From UBA5399 sp964592125 (GTDB taxonomy: Bacteria > Bacillota > Clostridia > Christensenellales > Christensenellaceae): DNA of 9,316 nucleotides. The stretch is taken from NCBI GenBank assembly GCA_964592125.1, contig CAZQBV010000097.1, positions 1 through 9,316 on the forward strand, written 5' to 3'. The translations under genes and the position numbers were made by a program. The notes below the pieces were generated by a model that worked only from the letters and a program-made list of their open reading frames with translations, was not told where the DNA came from and ran no database searches. This document shows positions 6,328-9,316 of the stretch, piece after piece. Each line of letters opens with the position of its first letter. Position 1 is the first letter of the stretch.

Positions 6328-6404
6328 AAAAAATCTCTTCTTTTCTAAAATATATTAAATATTGAATCTATATTGCATGAATTATGGGGAATAATAACAA
6401 TTTG

Positions 6405-6433
6405 ACTATACATTTTTTTAGATTGCTTGTCAA
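6405..6433 (-). promoter_or_regulatory. Leftward sigmaA-type promoter of the UroD operon
   Basis: On the minus strand, TTGACA (6433-6428) is followed by exactly 17 nt and TATAGT (6410-6405), a perfect -35 and a 5/6 -10. The predicted transcript start near 6398 leaves a leader of about 170 nt before ATG 6229. Confidence 0.75.
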
Positions 6434-6561
6434 CTTCTTTTTTGTTTTTAAGGCATTTTTCAATGAAACGTTTTTTTCAAAACTTTAGCTTTAGCTTTCT
6501 ATTGTATTGAAATAGAATCGCCATTCTAACACAAAAATGCTATTATATTATTGTATTTTGG

Positions 6562-6590
6562 TTTACATAATATTTATATAAGATTATATA
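6562..6590 (+). promoter_or_regulatory. Rightward promoter of the Rieske oxygenase gene
   Basis: TTTACA (6562-6567), 17 nt, then TATATA (6585-6590). The area is so AT-rich that other hexamer pairs are possible, for example TTGTAT at 6551. The predicted start falls close to the ribosome binding site, giving a short leader. A 6-bp inverted repeat (TAGAAT and ATTCTA, 6513-6528) lies about 34 bp upstream and could bind a regulator. Confidence 0.5.
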
Positions 6591-6600
6591 TATTTATATT

Positions 6601-6606
6601 GGGGGG
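6601..6606 (+). promoter_or_regulatory. Unusual G-run ribosome binding site of the Rieske gene
   Basis: GGGGGG stands 9 nt before ATG 6616 in place of the AGGAG used by the other genes here. It can pair with the CCUCC of 16S rRNA only through a G-U wobble. Confidence 0.5.
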
Positions 6607-6615
6607 AAACACACA

Positions 6616-7605
6616 ATGATTCAAAATCAATGGTATGCGATTATGTCGTCAAAAGAAGTGAAAAAAGGGGCGCTGGTGGCGGTAAAACGTCTGGGGCTGG
6701 AGCTGTGCCTTTTTCGTCAAGAGGATGGGCAGCTAGGCTGTGTTGTGGATCAGTGCGTGCACAGGGGCGCAGCGCTTAGCAAGGGGCTGCACAAGGGCAA
6801 TTGCGTGGCCTGCCCCTTTCATGGCCTGCAGTTTGATAAGGACGGCACTTGCAAGCTCATTCCTGCCAATGGGCGCATAGGCCATATAGAAAGCCGCTAC
6901 AACGTGAAAAGCTATGCCGTTCGCGAGGAGCACGATATTATTTATTTGTGGTACGGCGAAAAAGAAACCGCCACAGGCACAGGTGCCTTTTTCAGCGAAT
7001 TTATAGACGATAGCTATATCTACAGCGAAATGACAGACCTGTGGAACGCACATTATTCGCGCTGTATCGAAAATCAACTGGATGTAGTACACTTGCCCTT
7101 TGTGCATTACAACACCATTGGCCGTGGCAACAAAACTGTGGTAAACGGGCCCGCTTTGGAGCTAATAGACGGCACCATTACCATTACGGCCAACAACAGT
7201 GTGGATGCAGGGCAGCCGCCCATTCCCGCCAGCGAATGCCACATCAATCCCAAAATGAATTTGCGCTTTCGCTTCCCCAACATTTGGCAAAACTTAATTG
7301 CAGAGAAGATAAAAATAGTGATTTTCTTTGCCCCTGTGGATGGCGAGCACACCATACTGTACATTCGGTTCTATACCAATTTGTTTGGCGCAAAATTTAT
7401 GAATCACCTAATGGCACAGGTGGGCAAGGTAATGAACAAGCGCATAGAACGGCAGGACAAACGCTGTGTGGAAACCCAAAGGCCAAAGCCTTCCTCCCTG
7501 CATGGCAACGAAAAGCTTTTGAAGGGGGACAGCCCCATTATCATGTACCGAACCATACGCGAAGAATTGCAAAAGCAAGCGGGTAGTGCCAATGAAAAAG
7601 CTTAA
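6616..7605 (+). CDS. Rieske non-heme iron oxygenase, alpha subunit (PaO/VanA-like)
   Basis: A 329-residue protein with an N-terminal Rieske [2Fe-2S] domain: CVHRG (C47, H49) and CPFHG (C66, H69), the spacing of ring-hydroxylating and O-demethylating oxygenases. The catalytic domain has N153-x2-D156-x2-H159-x4-H164 (NQLDVVHLPFVH), the two His ligands of mononuclear iron plus the bridging Asp. D281 in RQDKRCVETQ suits the third ligand. The order and size fit single-type alpha subunits such as vanillate O-demethylase, choline or carnitine-type oxygenases, and pheophorbide-a-like oxygenases. These use O2 and electrons from a separate reductase, and no reductase is encoded here. All ligands are intact, so the protein is probably active or under selection. 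It is transcribed divergently from the UroD operon and followed by an overlapping small membrane protein gene and fetAB-like genes. Hydroxylation or oxidative demethylation of an aromatic or quaternary amine is possible; the substrate is unknown. Confidence 0.9.
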   Translation: MIQNQWYAIMSSKEVKKGALVAVKRLGLELCLFRQEDGQLGCVVDQCVHRGAALSKGLHKGNCVACPFHGLQFDKDGTCKLIPANGRIGHIESRYNVKSYAVREEHDIIYLWYGEKETATGTGAFFSEFIDDSYIYSEMTDLWNAHYSRCIENQLDVVHLPFVHYNTIGRGNKTVVNGPALELIDGTITITANNSVDAGQPPIPASECHINPKMNLRFRFPNIWQNLIAEKIKIVIFFAPVDGEHTILYIRFYTNLFGAKFMNHLMAQVGKVMNKRIERQDKRCVETQRPKPSSLHGNEKLLKGDSPIIMYRTIREELQKQAGSANEKA

Positions 7606-7765
7606 AATTGCATGCATTACCATAGCGGTTATGGTGGCCATCAATCTTATTATTTGGCTTGCCCCAAAGCAGTGGGGCATTCCAGATATAGAGTGGCTTG
7701 TTTGGTTCTGCCTTGCTTTTTTGGTTTATATTGCCGTGCTGCTTACACACAGGCTAAAGGACTGA
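7592..7765 (+). CDS. Small two-helix membrane protein (57 residues)
   Basis: ATG 7592 overlaps the last 14 nt of the Rieske gene and opens a 57-residue frame starting MKKLKIACITIAVMVAINLI and ending in HRLKD. Two hydrophobic segments (about 6-24 and 35-52) are joined by a short PKQWGIPDIEW loop. Lys at the N-terminus and HRLK at the C-terminus suggest both ends face the cytosol. The overlap with the Rieske gene points to translational coupling, although the ribosome binding site (GCGGGT) is weak. It could be a membrane anchor or partner of the oxygenase, or an unrelated small protein. No family was recognised. The clean two-TM pattern and the position in an otherwise empty gap make a real gene likely. 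Confidence 0.65.
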   Translation: MKKLKIACITIAVMVAINLIIWLAPKQWGIPDIEWLVWFCLAFLVYIAVLLTHRLKD

Positions 7766-7802
7766 TGCGAATTGGCAGCGCCCCTTTCCTCCCCATTGTT
7801 TA

Positions 7803-7811
7803 TGCTATATA
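7803..7811 (+). promoter_or_regulatory. Possible extended -10 promoter before the fetA-like gene
   Basis: TGCTATATA matches an extended -10 (TGnTATAAT) about 35 nt before the ATG; a shifted TATACT is also present. No good -35 is seen (TTTCCT at the right distance). It may give the exporter genes their own transcript. Confidence 0.3.
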
Positions 7812-7845
7812 CTAAATAAGAATGATAGCAGAGGGGAGGGCTTGC

Positions 7846-8481
7846 ATGTTTGCCTTAAAACAGGTGCATTTCAAAAACAGAATAGAGTATCCAGATATAG
7901 AAATACATTCCGGCTGCACCACCTTTATATGCGGCCCCAGCGGCTGCGGGAAAAGCACACTGCTAAAGCTGCTGAATGGTATTATCACGCCCGAAAAAGG
8001 CAGTGTTTACTACAATGGCAGGAATGTGGAAAGCTACGATGCCATTGCCTTGCGGCGCGAGGTTTTGCTGGTGGGTCAGTCGCCCTTTTTGCTGGACGCC
8101 ACCATACGGGAAAATTTCAGCGAATTTTATGGCTATCGGCAACAGCCCTGCCCCAGCGATGCGCAAATGCAGCACTACTTGCGGCTGTGCACACTAAATT
8201 TGCCGCTGGACAACCCCTGCAACACCATGTCTGGCGGGGAACGCCACCGCGTTTTCATTGCCATCAGTTTGTCTTTTCTGCCCAAGGTGCTGCTGCTGGA
8301 CGAACCCACCGGCGCCTTGGATGACAATAGCGCAAGCCAACTGATGCAAAGCATAAAAACCTTCTGCATGCAAAGCAATATCACACTGATTGTGGTTTCC
8401 CACAGCCAAGCCATCAGCCAGTTTGCAGATGAAACCCTATCTTTTGGAGGCAACGCGAATGAGCGAAATGATTGCCCTTAA
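7846..8481 (+). CDS. fetA: ABC transporter ATP-binding protein, FetA (YbbL) type
   Basis: A 211-residue soluble ATPase subunit. In order it shows Walker A GPSGCGKST (30-38), the Q-loop Q78 (VGQSP), signature MSGGE (128-132), Walker B VLLLDEPTG (148-156) and the switch H186 (VVSHS). The short length and the partner gene that follows place it with FetA/YbbL, which in E. coli works with FetB in an exporter linked to iron homeostasis and oxidative stress; the exported substrate is not fully settled. The start at 7846 is set by GGGGAGG at 7833-7839. An in-frame ATG at 7822 lacks such a site and would place this motif inside the gene. The last 23 nt overlap the fetB-like gene, as expected for subunits made together. 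Its place after an iron-dependent oxygenase gene is suggestive, not proof of a link. Confidence 0.85.
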   Translation: MFALKQVHFKNRIEYPDIEIHSGCTTFICGPSGCGKSTLLKLLNGIITPEKGSVYYNGRNVESYDAIALRREVLLVGQSPFLLDATIRENFSEFYGYRQQPCPSDAQMQHYLRLCTLNLPLDNPCNTMSGGERHRVFIAISLSFLPKVLLLDEPTGALDDNSASQLMQSIKTFCMQSNITLIVVSHSQAISQFADETLSFGGNANERNDCP

Positions 8482-9241
8482 TATTTGGCAGTTTCTTACG
8501 GTGTATATTTTGCTGCTGGTGGTGTTATTTATTATGAAAAAATGCCACATTCACAAAACCAAGCTGCTGATTGTGGCAAGCTTCAGAATGACAGTGCAGC
8601 TGGTGCTGGCAGGGCTTATTTTAACCTATATTTTTCAAAACCCGCATCCGGCATTCACTGTGCTGTATCTTGCCATAATGACCGGTTTTGCCATTTTTAT
8701 GGTGCTTTCCAAAAACAAAGACATCAACAAAGAATTTAAGCTGGTGGTCGCTCTGTCCCTGTCCATCACGGGGCTGGGCATTGTTTGCTTTTTCATTGTG
8801 GCGGTGGTGGGTGTCAGCATTTTCAACCCACAGTACACCATACCCATCAGCGGTATGATAATTGGAAATGCCATGACAGGCGTTGGCCTAGGGCTGAAAA
8901 CGTTCAACGAAGGCATTCGCTCTCAAAAGCACAAGGTAGAGGCGCTGATTCACATGGGTGCCACACCGCAGAAAATTTTACTTCCGTTTGTAAACCAAGC
9001 CCTAGAAACCGCACTTTTGCCCACACTGAACTCCATGCTGGGCATGGGCATTATTTCGCTTCCCGGTATGATGACAGGGCAAATTCTTGCGGGAACGCTG
9101 CCTACCACTGCCATACTGTATCAAATAGCCATTATCATTGCCATTTGTGCGGTAACGTGCTTGGCTGTGTTTTGTTCTTTGTACTTTGGTTACAAAACGC
9201 TGTACAACAAGCGCAGCCAAATGAATATGGAAGGGTTTTAA
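8459..9241 (+). CDS. fetB: ABC transporter permease, FetB (YbbM/UPF0014) family
   Basis: A 260-residue polytopic membrane protein with about seven hydrophobic segments (roughly 8-26, 36-58, 65-83, 94-121, 128-146, 190-212, 217-244). It has the family's recognisable stretches: YTIPISGMIIGNAMTGVGL (126-144), EALIHMGATP (161-170) and a LPGMMTGQILAG block (201-212) followed by PTTAILYQ. UPF0014/FetB proteins are the membrane half of a putative iron exporter with FetA. The start at 8459 has GGAGG 8 nt upstream, inside the end of the fetA-like gene. An in-frame upstream ATG would add 23 residues from within fetA and is not supported. It is the last gene of the rightward group; the stop is followed at once by a hairpin-rich element. 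Confidence 0.9.
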   Translation: MSEMIALNIWQFLTVYILLLVVLFIMKKCHIHKTKLLIVASFRMTVQLVLAGLILTYIFQNPHPAFTVLYLAIMTGFAIFMVLSKNKDINKEFKLVVALSLSITGLGIVCFFIVAVVGVSIFNPQYTIPISGMIIGNAMTGVGLGLKTFNEGIRSQKHKVEALIHMGATPQKILLPFVNQALETALLPTLNSMLGMGIISLPGMMTGQILAGTLPTTAILYQIAIIIAICAVTCLAVFCSLYFGYKTLYNKRSQMNMEGF

Positions 9242-9316
9242 TACCAATTCCGATTTGAAGTATTTGTTTCAAATCACGCGCAATATGCGCGACTCGAAAA
9301 ATAGTTTTTTATTTTT
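9241..9316 (+). repeat. Hairpin-rich element after fetB, possible terminator, cut by window edge
   Basis: Directly at the fetB stop the sequence reads ATACCAATTCC (9241-9251), close to the ends of the 83-bp element at 1601-1683. Two perfect stems follow: GATTTGAA with TTCAAATC (9252-9259, 9268-9275) and CGCGCA with TGCGCG (9277-9282, 9286-9291, 3-nt loop). An A-run/T-run stretch ends in TTTTTTATTTTT. It may be a sister copy of the same repeat family, and could end transcription of the fetAB-like genes. The T-run does not directly follow the GC stem, so terminator function is uncertain. The far end lies outside the window. Confidence 0.4.

Larger units (their letters stand above)
6230..6615. 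promoter_or_regulatory. AT-rich divergent intergenic control region
   Basis: About 386 bp without a gene, far richer in A and T than the coding DNA around it. It holds the leftward promoter, a roughly 170-nt leader for the UroD operon, a cre-like palindrome, other CG-centred operator-like repeats, and the rightward promoter of the Rieske gene. TTAAAATT occurs twice, 15 bp apart (6251-6258 and 6266-6273). TTTAGC is repeated in tandem near 6484-6495. No ORF or structured RNA family was recognised. Confidence 0.8.

Noticed and set aside
6230..6615. Cobalamin riboswitch or other structured RNA in the control region
   Set aside because: No B12-box-like or other known conserved core was recognised; the region is mostly A and T with short palindromes.

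Overview
The window looks like chromosomal DNA of a low-to-medium GC Firmicute, most likely a Clostridia-type anaerobe. The signs are strong AGGAG-type ribosome binding sites, tightly packed operons, sigmaA-like promoters, a very AT-rich control region, and gene families common in gut or sediment Clostridia. The exact taxon cannot be read from the sequence. No rRNA, tRNA, CRISPR array, transposase or phage gene was seen.

Layout. A leftward operon of eight genes fills about positions 6229 to 1 and runs off the left edge. In transcription order it holds a UroD-like methyltransferase-family protein, a small rhamnose-mutarotase-like protein, a second UroD-like protein, a second mutarotase-like protein, a cytosolic SGNH/GDSL hydrolase, two short-chain dehydrogenases and a two-domain VOC (glyoxalase-fold) protein. 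The UroD plus mutarotase-like pair is therefore present twice in the same order. In each unit the small gene follows within 4 to 11 nt. An 83-bp MITE-like palindromic element sits between the two dehydrogenase genes.

An AT-rich divergent control region lies at about 6230-6615. It carries a near-consensus leftward promoter (TTGACA, 17 nt, TATAGT), a roughly 170-nt leader, a good cre-like palindrome and other CG-centred operator-like sequences, and a rightward promoter.

Rightward genes are a Rieske non-heme iron oxygenase alpha subunit, a 57-residue two-helix membrane protein overlapping its end, and a FetA/FetB-type ABC exporter pair. The window closes in a hairpin-rich element whose first 11 bases resemble the ends of the 83-bp element.

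How it may work together (inference). The leftward operon looks like a catabolic island. UroD-fold proteins could move a methyl or other C1 group, mutarotase-like proteins could handle a sugar-like substrate, the hydrolase could remove an ester, and the dehydrogenases and VOC protein could process the products. The cre-like site suggests carbon-catabolite control. No corrinoid protein, corrinoid activator, transporter, Rieske reductase or regulator gene is in the window, so the substrate cannot be named. The Rieske enzyme, an O2-dependent family, stands out against the otherwise anaerobe-like setting.
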